A stretch of DNA of 64,000 nt from Gordius sp. MW1 (taxonomy: Eukaryota; Nematomorpha; Gordioida; Gordea; Gordiidae): contig OZ038527.1 in assembly GCA_964036665.1 (NCBI GenBank), forward strand, positions 19,056,221-19,120,220. Reading direction: 5' to 3'. Positions 1 to 12,455 of this stretch are shown in pieces. How positions within the stretch are numbered: position 1 is the first letter of the stretch; every line of letters starts with the position of its first letter. Below the pieces are notes generated by a model that did no database searches, was not told where the DNA came from, and worked only from the letters and a program-made list of their open reading frames with translations. The position numbers were made by a program, and so were the translations under genes.

Positions 1-112
1 AATTTGACCTTAAATTACTAGACTCCCTAATTATTTTATCAAACACGTCTCTACAATTGAGGCTGTACTTTAAGTTAAGTATATTATAAAGCCTACAATA
101 AATAAATTTTAG

Positions 113-3100
113 CTACCGCTCCAACGACCACCGTCACCTACGAATTTCATAAAATAGCTTTACCTGGTAAAAGTGGGAAAATCGAGAAAATAGAAGATAT
201 CGGCAATAAAAAAGGCGAAAACTCAACGCTAATTCATCTCTCTTCAACTAATAGCTCCCTCATAACCACGTCCAATAAAATCTTTAAAAATAAGACGTCC
301 AAATCAGCGGCAACTAAACAAAGCTCACCGAATCTGAATAAGAAAGGCACCCCGTCAATTGTTCAATCTTCTACCACTACTTCTACTAAAACAGTATTTT
401 AATTGTTATTAGTTTATATGATATCTCATTCTCAAATATATCAACCTATAATTATATGTTTAGGTTTCTATCTATAGCGTCACTATTGTAGCTTTTTATA
501 GACACAAGTTTTTTTATCTTATAAATTGATTTGTACCATTTTTATTCATTATTAAAAATTTATAACTAACATGAAAATAATTTTTTATATATATATGGCG
601 CTTAAAGTCTTAAACTACAGTTCTCAATTGTATTTAGGTAACAACAACTCAAGGAGTAAAAGCCGGTTTAAAAACCATCCAAGACATAAACGACATCGAA
701 GATTTTGTCACCATAGGACTACAAGGACTCACAATAAATGAAGTTAACATTTATAATTTACCGAGCATTAACTAGTTATCAATAACAAATATTAAGTTTA
801 AAATGTACCGATTCATAAGCGTACGCACAGGGGGGGGGGGGGGGAATTTTAAAAATAAGATTTTTTCAATACAAAACCCTCAAGAATTAAAAAAAATTAT
901 GTTTTGCCCCCCTCTAATTTTGCTCTGCCCCACCCTAATTAGGCTTTGCTCCCCCCTCGGGATAGCCGAGACCTTTTTTTTTTTTTTTTTGCTCTCAGGA
1001 AAATATTAGAGGTAAAATTTTTTTTATCTGCCCCCCTCTAATTCAAAACCTGCGTACGCCAATTGTCTAATCAAATATAAAAATAGTGGATTTATGTCAA
1101 AGTTTAACACAAAATGAGGCCCCTGTTATATCTGCACGTTTGAGTAGACCTTTTGGTTGGGATTACACAAATTAATGTGTCCAAATTATGGCCTTTTTTT
1201 ATGAGTAGAGATTTTTGTTGATTAATTATAAAATTAGTTTATATACTAGTTGCCCCGGATAACGGTGATATTCTTTGAAATTATTTAAACAATTTTATAT
1301 ATAAGTGTGGAACAAAATTTATTAGAACCATAGGAAGTGTGTTGCTTTTAATAACTTTTATATCTTGCTTTTCAAATAAACCTTTTAATGCCGTTTTAAG
1401 TTTTTAAACTATAAATTTATTTAGTGGAACACTGAAATCAAGCATGTCATGGAAAGTTTCATGCTAGGATATTTGTCTGGAATAGAGGCATCCAAACTCT
1501 TTAATAAATACGATCACCTTGGAGATAATGCTATTTCAGCTAGCAATGCCACAGACGGCATACAGAACAAGTCTCCTAAAAGCCTAGATATCGTTTACGC
1601 AAACGATACTCCTCTAAACATCGATGATACTGTATTTGTTACATTGTACGTTGTTAAAAAGATCAATGACAATAATAAAGGTATAGAACCAATATTAATA
1701 ATTTTTTTAAGCATACAAACTATTAATATGTTTTTTTAGGATATCTCAAAGTAAAGGGTTTGAATGTTATCAAAGGATTGAAACACTTCGAAGAAACGCT
1801 TGTTACAAATAAAAAAGTAAACATAACGAGTGTTTATTTGTGCTCATACTATAAGTTTTTTATTTGTGCTTGCTTACTATAAGTTAATACGTGTAAATAG
1901 GCTATTTTAGTATATGTCCTCAATCAATACCTATATATACTTTTGGTAAAATTTATTGATATAGTTTGGTGTGTGTTTATGATAAAGTAAAATTTAACGA
2001 ACATATCATGACTTAATCGTTGAACAAAACTGTAAGCTTCTAAATTACATTAAAAAAATTTGAAAAAAAATGTTATTTTGAGGCCTTAAAATTAGGTGAA
2101 CCTATAACTTTTATAATTTCGTTATAATAGCACCCACCGAAATTTCCTTTATAAATCATAATTTATCAAACGTTGTAGGGTACCGATGAGAATAACTTGT
2201 TTTTCAAACTCAAGGACCGTATGATCTATTACCTCAATTATCCACCCGTTCCACTAGGGTCGGTTAACAAACTTTGCCCGGTCAAAATATTGGGCCCCTT
2301 GTCGGCCAACAAGCAAATGATTGTGAACGGGCAGGCTTTGCAATTTATGCAACCAGAACACGTCTCGATATTGACCGGAGTAGCCCTCTCGATATGCTTA
2401 ATTGTCATCCTGGGTCTGGTCGTTTACTTTTTGACTACCAAGTTTAGAGACGTACGTCCATATGATTGGCCCAATAGACCCCGTTTTAACAGTTGGTTGT
2501 TTGGGGTCAGTTAATATATATTAAACTTATAAATTTTATTGTTTACCGCGGTTTTAAATTAATTTGAGCCTCGGGGCATTACACTGATCGAAGGAATATT
2601 TAGCTTTGACATTATAACTTCTATTTTGATTGAAAATTTAGTTTCAATCAATTAAAGATGAGAGTCATCTGTATAATTTAAAAACCCTCACAAGTCTCGT
2701 GTCACTTTGTATCATTCAGAAACGATTGAGCATCCTGATAAAAAGCTAGATTTAATGCCATTGTTGGATCTAACCTTATAATTTGCAAAGGTTTCACTTA
2801 TCCTTACTCAACACGTCAATAATAAAGAAACATTTCCAAAAAATGTTTACTTGTTAGAAACCCATAGAATTACATATGTTTTTTATAGGCTTCGAATGGA
2901 AGACGCAGATCCCTCTTTAGAGTGAGTCATTAATTAATTTCTCTATTTTATAATATGATTATATTTAAAATCGCCTATTTTTACCCATTTTTAATGTAGA
3001 ACACTATATTTTCCGGTGGCAAAAGACAGCGGGGCTCAGAAAATGTAAGTGGTCAGAACGTGGAAGAAGAAATGCGAGCCATAAATTTGATTGACGGAGA

Positions 3101-3209
3101 TGAGGTTAATATTGTAGGAGAACCTAACGGACAGCCTGTACGTTCTCAAAGATATGGGAGACAAGGGACCAACAAAAGCTTTTCCCCTGACCAAACCAAT
3201 AAGCAGTGA
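113..3209 (+). CDS. 3' part of an unrecognised single-pass membrane protein gene
   Basis: I do not recognise this protein. Seven exons can be joined in one frame: 113-393, 638-742, 1425-1680, 1740-1816, 2179-2505, 2889-2921 and 3000-3209 (stop TGA at 3207). All introns are GT-AG and all phases agree. The first visible exon begins with two bases of a split codon, so the 5' end lies outside the window. The N-terminal visible part is rich in Ser, Thr, Asn and Lys, as in an extracellular stalk. A globular region follows in exons 638-1816. Exon 2179 carries a short Cys-containing stretch and a strong transmembrane segment (about 2368-2440, SILTGVALSICLIVILGLVV), followed by basic and aromatic residues (FRDVRPYDWPNRPRF). 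The two last exons make a hydrophilic tail of about 80 residues with RRR and KRQR clusters. This suggests a type I membrane protein. An AATAAA poly(A) signal lies at 3285-3290. The splice choice at 742 (GTTAAC) is the weakest junction. Confidence 0.72.
814..1066. mobile_element. MITE in an intron (GGCGTACGCAGG family)
   Basis: Terminal inverted repeats GCGTACGCA (819-827) and TGCGTACGCC (1051-1060) flank an AT-rich core with G- and C-runs next to each end. The element sits in the second visible intron of the membrane protein gene. The same family recurs at 34910-35151 with a clear 8-bp target duplication. Here the duplication is not evident. Confidence 0.55.
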
Positions 3210-3290
3210 TGGCATCTTTTATGGCTCAATTACCGTTTAGCAATATAGACTATATAATACTTTCTTTTTTTAACATCTAACAAAAATAAA

Positions 3291-5879
3291 TTTAAAAATA
3301 GTTTGTAAATTACATATGCAAATTTAACTTTTATCTATATAAAGTCGCTGAATGTATGGTACACTTAAACTTAATTAATTTTTGGGTATGTCTTTTAGTT
3401 AAATAAACCTTAAAACCAAATTATGTTTGTCAAATTATAATTTTATTTATTTCAATTTCTAACTTCTTAAGCCCTTGTATTATGAGGAATCAAAACACAT
3501 TTAAACTTAAGTCCAAAAAAATTCATAGGATAATAAGTAAATGACAAACTTTTGTGTGCCACTTTTAAAGTCATCAGAGAAAGATAATAGGTTTTGTTAT
3601 ACATCGTTTGGCAATTTTTAAGTTTTAGTGGAGCGATATCTCATCAAGATTGTAACACCTTATGGTTGAGCACAAATATCTTTCTGCATCCTTATTTAAT
3701 TGTGCTAAATATGACTTGATTAAGATTTAAATTTAATTCCAGGAAAGGAATATCTTATATATTTCTATATATATTGTCACCCATATCTAACAATTATGAT
3801 TTATCCATTTAAGTCACATGATTTTTACTTTGGATAAACCTCAGAAGGAAGGGGGGGGTTTCGATTTAGGACCTCACGCCCCCCATTGACTAAAATTTTT
3901 TAATCTTTTTCCAAATTATATTGAATACCTCGATGATATTAATAGACACTTGTTAGTGCGCTGATAGATATTATTAATTACCAAAATTAAATTGAGATTT
4001 AATATTAGATGAAAATTTACTTATTTTAAGACTATCTAACAATTTCCGTCCTTAGTGAGTGTTTCAATAAAGAAATTTATTTCTAATTTAATTCTTTCAA
4101 AAACTATCTTAACTTCTAAAATAAAAGAGGAAGAGGCTGATACAAGTTAAATTTTAGTTATAAATATATTTAATTTAATTTTTATAAGCATTTGACATGC
4201 TTATTTAAACCTACTTTAAATTCCTTGTGTTTAGAAATTGGAAGTGTTATTACTAATAGAGAAGACCATAACAAAATAAAAATAATTAATAAAAAAGTAC
4301 AATTTTACAAAGCGTATTTTATTCTTCATTCATGCATGCTTCATTTTTAAACTTACTAAATTCACTTAGTGTGCTAATTCTACAGTAGAGAATAATCCTA
4401 AGAATTAATAATCCTCATGGTTTAGGATTGATTTTTAGAGTCAACTTTTGGGTCATGGCATGGCAAACTTTATTAAAGCAAATATAGTTGGCATCAGCAA
4501 AGTTAAAATTAAAGATTCCGGCCTGCGAATGGCCTATAAACGTAGCGGTCATGGATGAACTTTTTTGTAAATAAGTGCCTGATATGTAAAGTTTTTTTCT
4601 AAAAAATTTTTTAGGCGGACTTGAACGAGCTCCAAAGCAATCAAACGGCTTGGGGGGGGGGGCTAGCTATTAAAAGGCTCGGCTCCAGCCAACAAAATTA
4701 TTTGAAAATTGTTTTTTTTTATTTAAATGTATAAGAAGGTAAGTTTTTAAGTTTATTTGCAATTATAATTTTTACATTTTATTTATAGAATTTTAGATAT
4801 TTAAATAAGTGGATCCCGAATGTTTTAATTTTTTAATAATATTGACCATTAATAATTTTGCTAAATAAAATTAACCTTGCATATAGTTTTCAGCGATATT
4901 TGAATGGTTTTATGCAGCTACAAGTGATACTAGTGAAAGTGAAACGGCGGGACGCTTGTTGGAAGAAATAAAAACAAATTAGAGACTGATGATTATTATT
5001 GAACATTTTGAATATATGAAAAAAATGCATTTAAAACCAGCAAAATAAAAGAATTTTTTTAGTTAAGAGTCCAGATCGGGTCAGTGCTTTGCAAAAGATT
5101 AGAGGGCCGGGCTCGAGTCTGTAATTTAGTACTCAAGGGTTTGGGCCGAGTCCATGTATTTAAATCTCATACTGGTAGGCCAATTAAGACGAATAGGCCC
5201 TTGCATATATTTAGTTCAAACCTGGTTCAGAAAAATTGAATGATCTCCTTGAAATTTGCTTCAAGCGGGATTGGGCCACAAAATTTAATTAATTTAACTG
5301 CTAAACATAATAAAGATATTATCAATGCATTTTTTATCAAAAGCCCTTCATTGATATTGAATGTATATACTCTAAACTAATTTTTGTTTTATCTAAATCT
5401 TTTGACACAAAGTTAAACCCTATCCCCCTTGGGCAATCCTGCTTAAGCCATTGGTGTATAAAATCTTAATAAATTTTTGTCTAATAGTAATTTTTACAAA
5501 AAAATTTGAAACCCACCTCCCTTCATACAATCTTGCCTACGCGACTGTTAGGGCGCTATCTTTATATTAATTTGGTCGCATATGACTAATATATCATGTT
5601 CGACAATGATAAATAAAATATTTAAAAACAAAATATTGTGTCATTACAGATGTTTGTGAGGCAGTATCTTCCTAACCCCAATATATCATACTTTTTAATG
5701 CATTAATTTTTGAAATTATATTATTACGTTACTTCGCAATAATAAATACCTTACTTTCTTATCACTATATCAATTTTTTAGCAGCAAGTATTTTCCGAAA
5801 GAAGAAAGATGTATGAACCTCGAAAATGATAAGAAAAGCTAAAGGATAGGTCGACGAACGAAAAATGCCATAAAAAGCC
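3291..5879. other. Intergenic DNA, mostly decayed repeats
   Basis: No convincing gene is seen. There are G-runs at 3851-3857 and about 4650, and stretches rich in GGGCC or GGGCTCGG at 4670-4690 and 5070-5150. The latter resemble the GC-rich element ends found elsewhere in the window. A segment at 4910-4980 is repeated, in inverse orientation and diverged, at about 15,430-15,500, so it is part of an unidentified dispersed repeat. Confidence 0.4.
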
Positions 5880-8800
5880 TCCTCACTCTTGGTTGAAAGG
5901 ACCTTGCAAACGGAGGTAGACCACGATTGGGAGGCGCTAAATCTATATATATAAAGTAAAGTGTATATATGTATGTAAGGGCTAATCTCTGAAACTACCG
6001 GCCCGATTCGCGCGAAAATTTACCCCTAGGTTCCCAGGGCGGCCAGGGGTAAAATAGCTTTTTCAGATTTCTAAAATTCCTTTTAATTTTCGAGATATTG
6101 GGTTTTATACGTTTTGACGTTAAATAAAATGTCAATCAAACGCACCTCCTCGCGTTCGTCGAAAATTTGAATATACAGACAGTTCTGTAGTAAAAGTGTA
6201 TCACTTATAGTAGTTTGTAGTAAAACGTAATCTTTTCTTAACGACAACATAAAATTTATGAATTAAATTTCTTAAACGTCATCTTTTCTTAACGGTGACA
6301 ATATAAAATTTATGAATTAACCTGAAATAAATAAAATTATAGATTATTTGAGAATATATATAGGTGAAGAAGATGAATTTTTCTCATTATCATTAAATGA
6401 GATATTTTAAATGAGAAAGATGAAAGTATATAAAATTTAAATGTAATATAAAATAGTCCTAAGTTGATTATTCTGAGTAAATGCTATTTATATATAAATG
6501 TCATTATTTATCTATCATTAATTTTTATTAAATGAGATATTTAAATGAGAATAAATTCTGAAACTACCGGCCCGATTCGCGCGAAACTTTACCCGTAGGT
6601 TCTCAGGGCGGCCAGGTGTAAAATAGCTTTTTCAGATTGCTAAAATTCCTTTTAGTTTTAAAAATATCGGACATTTCTCGGCCTTTTGGTTTTAAAAAAG
6701 GGCTAAATTCTTAAACTTCAGATCCGATTCGAGCGAAAATTTAGCCGTAGATGCCCAGATAGGCCAGGGGTAAAATAGCTTTTTCAGATTCCTAAAATAC
6801 CTTTTTGTTTTAAAAATATCTGACATTTCCCGTCCAGTTTCATTTATAGCAGCATATACAATAATGACGTCATACATACAAAGCTGAAGTTTTCTCGCAT
6901 TAGATATTTAAAAGTATAATAAAAATGTTACAGTATACGGTTAAAATTATTGGGGTTTAACAGACTATTTAAATTAAATAAATAAAATTTAAATTATGCA
7001 GTTTTTGTCATTATTATCACGTGGTCGATAATAGAAGCATATTTTTAATAATTATCCATCCTTCAATTAATTATTTTATTATATTAAAGAAAATTGTATT
7101 TCAAATAAATCAGTAAACTAGAAAAATAAAATAATGGTATTATTGTATAATAAGTAACAGCATTAATAAGCAATTTTTTCAAAAACATTTAATTTTAGTC
7201 GGATTTGATGACTAAAACAGAATTTGCATTTGGTTTGTCTTATTATATAAATATATACTAAAAATAGTGGGTTCATAAAATCATTCGGACCTTTCACATT
7301 ATAAATTATTTCAAATATGACCCCATTTTAGATAAGTCTTATTAATAGCTTATACTTAATTAACCACTTAAGGACTGAGCCAAAGCAACGCTTGGCCGGG
7401 CACAGCTAGTAATGACATAAAGGAAACAGCGATTCGAGTTCTAGGATAGACCAAAAGAGGCATATGAATAGGGAACTATGGTGGTATGATACATCGGTTA
7501 GGGATTTCATTAAAAGGAAAAAATTTATATAGACGGTGGCATAAATCAAAAAAGTTGGAGGATTATAAAGAGTATAGGGGGCAAAGAAAGCCGCTAAGAA
7601 AGGCCGTTGCAATTGCGAAGAATGCCGCGAACACCGAGATGGCAAGCAAACTGGACCATAAAGGGGGCGATAGGCTTATGTACAAACTGGCCAAGATAAG
7701 GGAGAAGAAAAGTCGTGATATCGGAGTCCTTAAAATAGTTAAAAACTAGAACAGTCAAACCTTATTCAAACCGATGGAAGTGAGTGAAAGGTGATATTTT
7801 AAGGAACGTATGAATATTGCAAATGACAAGGATTCCTTTCCCGATATCGAGCCAAATATAAGTATGGTAGAACTCTTTCAGGAGGATGAAGTTAGGACAC
7901 AAATGAACAAGATGCAAAAAGGAAAAGCTAATGGCCTAGATGAATATCTATGAAAGCATTGCTCGGATGCCGTGAAGAAGGAATCACGATCATGACGAAC
8001 CTCTTTAACAAGATATTGGTAGAAGAGCGAACTCCTAATCAATGGAGAGCAAGCACGATTATACTCTCATTTATAGGCAAAGGAGACTCTCGAATTGTAA
8101 CAATTACAGAATCAAGCTAACTTGCCACTCCTGAAGCTCATGGAAAGGATCGTAACAAGGCTGATAAACGAGGTAAAAATACCGGATAACAAATTTGGAT
8201 TTGTGGCCGACAAATCCACAATCGACCCAATCTTCGCACTAAGACATATGATGGATATATATGGTGAAAAATGATAAATGGTCTTTAAATGATTTGAAGA
8301 AAGTTTATGACACAATATGGTGGTGCTTGAGAAAACAAAATATCCTTGACGCAATACGGCTTAAGAAAAATATTTATCGTGCGTTAGGACAACAGTTGGA
8401 GACTCTAAATCTTTCGGGTTGTTGGCTTACATCAAGGGTCTACTCTAAATCCCTTTATATTTATTATAATTATGGACACGATAACGAGAGACATTCAATA
8501 GCCACCGCCATGGTGTATGCTAGAAGCTGATGATACAATACTATGCGTAGAGACAAAGGAGAAAGTATTCGAAGAAACCGAAAAGTGGCAAGCGCTTAGC
8601 TATATATGGTTTAAAGGTTAACGATGGAAAAACGGTATACATGGAAATGAATGTTACATGCACACTATCGCTAGATGACCAATTAATGTACCAAAAAGTA
8701 GACAGGTTTACATACCTCGGCTCGATGCTACATACAAGAGAGAGGCTGTGCAACAGATGTCAATCCCGGATTCAAAAAAGATAGCTTAGATGGCGATGTA

Positions 8801-9275
8801 TATCCGGTGTAATGTGCAACAAGAAAATGCCAATTTGATTAAAGAGCAAACTTACAAATTCATCGTAAGACCGGTGTTACTCTATAAAACTGAAATGGGC
8901 ATTTAACAATTTAACGCCACGTGAGAATCAGACGGTGGATCTTGGGTTATACTAATCTCGACCATATGACGAGTGACTTTGTCATAATAAAAATGGGTAT
9001 TCAACCTATAGCGGCTATGATTAACAAAAATCGGCTATGTTGGTATGGGCAGAAGGGAGAGGAATGATGTAAATTAAAAAGGACTGGACATGGAGAAACC
9101 GGGGAAGAGAGGAAGAGGACGACCTGGTGTCACGTGGAAACGGTAAGTCGACAAAGTTATGAAAACAATGGAAATCAATCAAGACATGGCACTTATCACG
9201 TCAAGATGGAAGAAACCCATCAAAATGAACCACACGTTAGTGGCACCAAATACCTGCTAAAGAAGAAGATAAATC
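5880..9275 (+). mobile_element. RTE-like LINE, decayed, interrupted by a Helitron
   Basis: The plus strand carries fragments of a non-LTR retrotransposon polyprotein in several frames. 5895-5941 plus 7410-7480 give a stretch like the linker before the reverse transcriptase (DWEALN then NDIKETAIRVLG). 7486-7749 is open and reads LYRRW, YKEYRGQRKPLRKAVAIAKN and YKLAKIREKKSRDI, typical of RTE-clade elements. Later fragments match the reverse transcriptase core in order: MQKGKANGLDE and LFNKILVEERTPNQWRAS (about 7910-8055), DLKKVYDTIWWCLRK (8290-8340), MTRDIQ and ADDTI (8470-8545). The C-terminal part is also visible: a YLGSMLH-like stretch near 8710 and NKNRLCWYGQ near 9025. Multiple stops and shifts show that it is dead. 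The 3' end is near the GAAGAAGAAGAT at 9260-9272. Confidence 0.8.
5942..7409 (+). mobile_element. Non-autonomous Helitron inserted in the LINE
   Basis: The element starts TCTATATATATAAAG and ends GGCCGGGCACAGCTAG. It lies between A (5941) and T (7410) with no target duplication, all hallmarks of Helitrons. A GC-rich imperfect hairpin (about 7385-7404, AAGCAACGCTTGGCCGGGC) lies just before the terminal CTAG. Removing the element restores the LINE reading frame exactly. A module of about 130 bp beginning near CTACCGGCCCGATTCGCGCG occurs three times in progressively diverged form (about 5990, 6555 and 6715). No Rep or helicase coding is seen, so it would need an autonomous partner. Confidence 0.82.
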
Positions 9276-9454
9276 TCAGAAGTTAATGTGATGAATTTCA
9301 ATTATTGCATCTTATCTTTGAACTCGCCTGATACTAAGCTTCCCACCTTAAGTTGGATTCTTGTATTTTAAAACACATCTTAAGGGCATTAGTGACGCAA
9401 TAAAAGTTATTGAGTCGATTTATGTAAACTAAAAAAGTTGTTGGATTTGTCAAA

Positions 9455-10180
9455 ATGCAGGTCTTTCATCCATCGAAACTTTTGCGCACGATACAAATAC
9501 CGCTGCGAAGGCAACAAGCTAATAATTATTTTTATAATCCGTTAAAAATTAATAAACCTTTGTATTACATAAAACCACGTTTAAATGTTTGCCCAGCACA
9601 ATTTATTCCTTTCGCAAATTTTATCAGAACTAAAAAAAAGAAAGCTCAAGTTTGTTTAAGATACCTACTAACCATTGTTAAGATTAGGCTATCCAAGTAG
9701 ATGATGACGATGTAGAAACAGAGCAAGAAGATGAAGATGCTTTAAATGAAGACGTCTTTGGAAAAGATTCAAAGGATATAGTTGTTAACTCATTTAATTT
9801 ATGTACAGACACTGTTCTAAAAATGAGCAATAACATGTCTAAAAAGTAATATAAATTATATTTAAATTTTTACAATGTATAGAAAAATTGATGACTATTT
9901 TCTTGAGGGTAAAATATATTTGAATGGAAAGGTTCTTACTAAAAAAGCATATGAAGTAATTTTCTTAATTTAAATTTATCATCTTACAAATTATCTTTTC
10001 TAGGTAAATCCAAATGATGAGATAGATATAATTACTGGCACCAACTTAGAAAATCCAGAAGAATTAGTCAATGTTTATAGAATATTTATTTTAACCATCA
10101 AAGGTGAAAAAAATAAAATTGGACAATATATATTACATGTTCGCAGATTTAAAAATTTAGCTGTGCCAAAGTATCAATAA
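9455..10180 (+). CDS. MTRES1: MTRES1 (C6orf203)-like mitochondrial S4-domain RNA-binding protein
   Basis: Four exons join in frame: 9455-9653, 9701-9845, 9883-9955 and 10004-10180, giving 197 residues. Introns are 47, 37 and 48 nt, all GT-AG; the first contains TACTAAC. The order of parts matches the animal MTRES1 family. It has a basic, hydroxylated N-terminus that fits a mitochondrial targeting peptide (MQVFHPSKLLRTIQIPLRRQ). An acidic linker follows (DDDVETEQEDEDALNEDVFG). Then comes an S4-type RNA-binding fold with KIDDYFLEGKIYLNGKVLTK, VNPNDEIDIITG and a closing HVRRFKNLAVPK. In vertebrates the protein supports mitochondrial transcription and ribosome rescue by binding RNA; the same role is inferred here. 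AATAAA overlaps the stop codon (10176) and another lies near 10259. The start chosen is the first ATG of the open frame. The gene is intact and flanked by dead transposons. Confidence 0.85.
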
Positions 10181-10189
10181 AAAATGTTT

Positions 10190-11449
10190 ACATTCATAAT
10201 TTGGTGGCATTCATTTTTATAAATATGTTTAAACATTGAGGAATTTCACTATTTTGATAATAAAATGCTTGTAAGTTATTAAAATTTTTAAATAGAACCT
10301 TTAAATTTTTTTAAATCTTTCCCATCCATTTAGTTATTCACCTTTCACCTTCTGCTATTTATTCATATTAAAGATAATTCATAATTTTATGACACCATAA
10401 ATGTGTTCTAATTTATCTGACTTTTATTAATATTAAATTCATATAATCTCATGTGAACCCATCTCAAATTTAATGTTAGTCAATGTCAAAACTAAATATA
10501 GTTGATCCACCTTCAAATTAAATATTGCATCAATTCTCTAAATTTATTTATCCTAAGGTAATATATATCTTGTCCATAAATTCAGTTGTTTTATTAGTAA
10601 CATTAAATCCTTAATAAATGAAGATTTGGAGATGTATTTAGATGAAATTACCAGTGGCATTAGAAGGATTGCTTAAAGGGGGGGGGGGGGTGTTCAAAGT
10701 TTTTTGATAAAGAATCCTAAACAAAAACTTATTTAGATTATAAACATCTGTGGGGTAGAGATGATTGCCCAGATAGGGGGGGGGGAGGATATTTTGTGTC
10801 AAAAAATTTTGATTTAATAACTAATCTAAAATTATACACACCCAATATCTTTGATGGGTTTTTGATACAAAAGGCATCAGTAATAAATTCAATATTATTT
10901 TCGGATTTGAGCATCAACAGTTAAATTATTTAAAATTTGTGATCCAATTGCCCTTGTGATCTTTCTTCCAAGGACGCAATTTGCAAAGAGCTCCATTCAA
11001 TTTGTAGGGTCATTGCGTGAACCAGAGATATGCTCGGGCTTTTTAGGCTTAATTAGCCGCCAATACGAAAAATTTAAAAACTCGGTCCCAGTCCAGGCCC
11101 GTTAAGATTTAATTATAGGCCCAAGCCCGGATTGCTAATTTTTTGCAAAGTACGGTCCCAGCCTAGACGCTTCCCAATAAAATCCTTTCATATGTTGCTG
11201 TTTTTTAATTGCAAATTTTTTCTCAATATTAAAACTATCATTTTTTTATTTTTGAATATTGTTTATTTGATGTATAAACATTATAAAAGCTAAGTATAAA
11301 AATGGGAAATATATAAAATCGGGTAACATAAAAATAAATAAATCAAAATTCGAAAGCGTCGCTAGTAATCCGTTAAAAGCAGCCAGCTGTCGGCCAGGGA
11401 TTTAAAATTATACTTTGTGATTGAAATACCTATTTTATGTTGGATGTTA
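10190..11449. other. Intergenic DNA with G-runs and GC-rich patch
   Basis: No gene is seen. G-runs at about 10678-10690 and 10776-10788 may mark the ends of a degenerate MITE. A patch at 11030-11170 with GCTCGGGC, AGGCCCGT and CAAGCCCGG resembles the GC-rich ends of the hAT-type elements described at 15804-16848. Confidence 0.35.
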
Positions 11450-12138
11450 TTTAAATGCTCAGTTAAAAAATCAAAAGTGCTCAGTAAAATATGCTCAGTA
11501 TTTTATTGCTGTGCTCAGTAAAAAATTCAAAAATGCTCAGTAAATAATCTTAATAATGCTCAGTTATAAATCCAAAAAGCTCAGTTATAAATCCAAAATG
11601 CTCAGTAAATAATCTTAATATTGCTCAGTTATAAATCCAAAAAGGCTCAGTTTTAAAAAAATGCTCAGTAATTTTAATAAATAATACTCAATCTTAATCT
11701 ATTTAGCACTAATATTTTGTAAAAATAGTTAAATTGAGTGTGTGGAAATTGAAATAGTATATTTTGATTGTTAAATTTTTAAAGGTTATAAGGTATCTTA
11801 GTGTCTTGAATTTTTTCCCTTTAAGTCCTCCCTTCTCTCAATTCAAATAAATAAATGGCAAGTTAAAAAAAGCTATAAAAAGTATTGACCTATAATTCCA
11901 ATTCTAAAAACTCTGCCTTTCCCTTCTTAAATTTTACATGGTTATAATTTATTTTTTTGCAAATTTTGTTAAAATATAAAATTTTTATTTGAATATAATC
12001 ACAAATATTTACAAATACAGATTAATAATAATGATAACAATTTAAAATGAAAAATAGACAAATTTTGCTGGAGACAACTTTCTTTTCAAAAACCTAAAAT
12101 TTGTTATATAATCACTGTTAAATAATCTAAACTTACCA

Positions 12139-12321
12139 TTACTGAACAATAAAGGCTGATTTAGCCTTTGAGGGTCTGCCTCGTTTTCTTTTTTGCCCTA
12201 TAGGCACACTTTTGGCTTCTTTAGATGGTTGGCAAAATTTAAGTTTAATTGATAACCCAACGACATGTTTGCAAATATATTGTTTACAAAACGATGGACA
12301 ATTGCACTTGGAGGAGGTAGT
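12139..12321 (-). pseudogene. C-terminal fragment of a MULE transposase with SWIM zinc finger
   Basis: The minus strand reads KCNCPSFCKQYICKHVVGL, a SWIM motif (CxC...CxH). It is followed after about 25 residues by PIGQKRKRGRPSKAKSAF and a stop at 12139-12141. SWIM fingers close to a KRGRP tail are typical of Mutator-like (MULE) transposases of animals. An upstream in-frame stop about 60 residues before the end shows that the rest of the gene is missing or separated. It lies inside the TGCTCAGTAA-flanked element, which supports the MULE assignment. Confidence 0.72.
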
Positions 12322-12374
12322 TTATGAAACAAAATTTATTTTAATTAACATATAAACAAAAATAAACCATTTTT

Positions 12375-12455
12375 TAGGCGAGCACTTTGACTCCATGGGA
12401 AACACGCAAGACTCTTACTTGGATATCTTGGGTTCGAATCTCGCTCTAGGATTTT
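12375..12455 (+). other. tRNA-like segment, not a functional tRNA
   Basis: A good B-box-like GGGTTCGAATC and a four-pair anticodon-like stem (CAAG with CTTG) are visible. The acceptor and T stems do not pair properly and position 33 would be C. This looks like a tRNA pseudogene or tRNA-derived SINE fragment inside the MULE remnant. Confidence 0.3.

Noticed and set aside
803-1009. 68-residue frame in the first gene's intron
   Set aside because: It crosses the G-run and T-run of a MITE and has no protein-like composition.
7406-8354. Minus-strand frames opposite 7.4-8.4 kb
   Set aside because: They are shadows of the RTE-like LINE coding on the plus strand.
12375-12455. Functional tRNA gene
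   Set aside because: The B-box is good but the acceptor and T stems do not pair and position 33 is not T.
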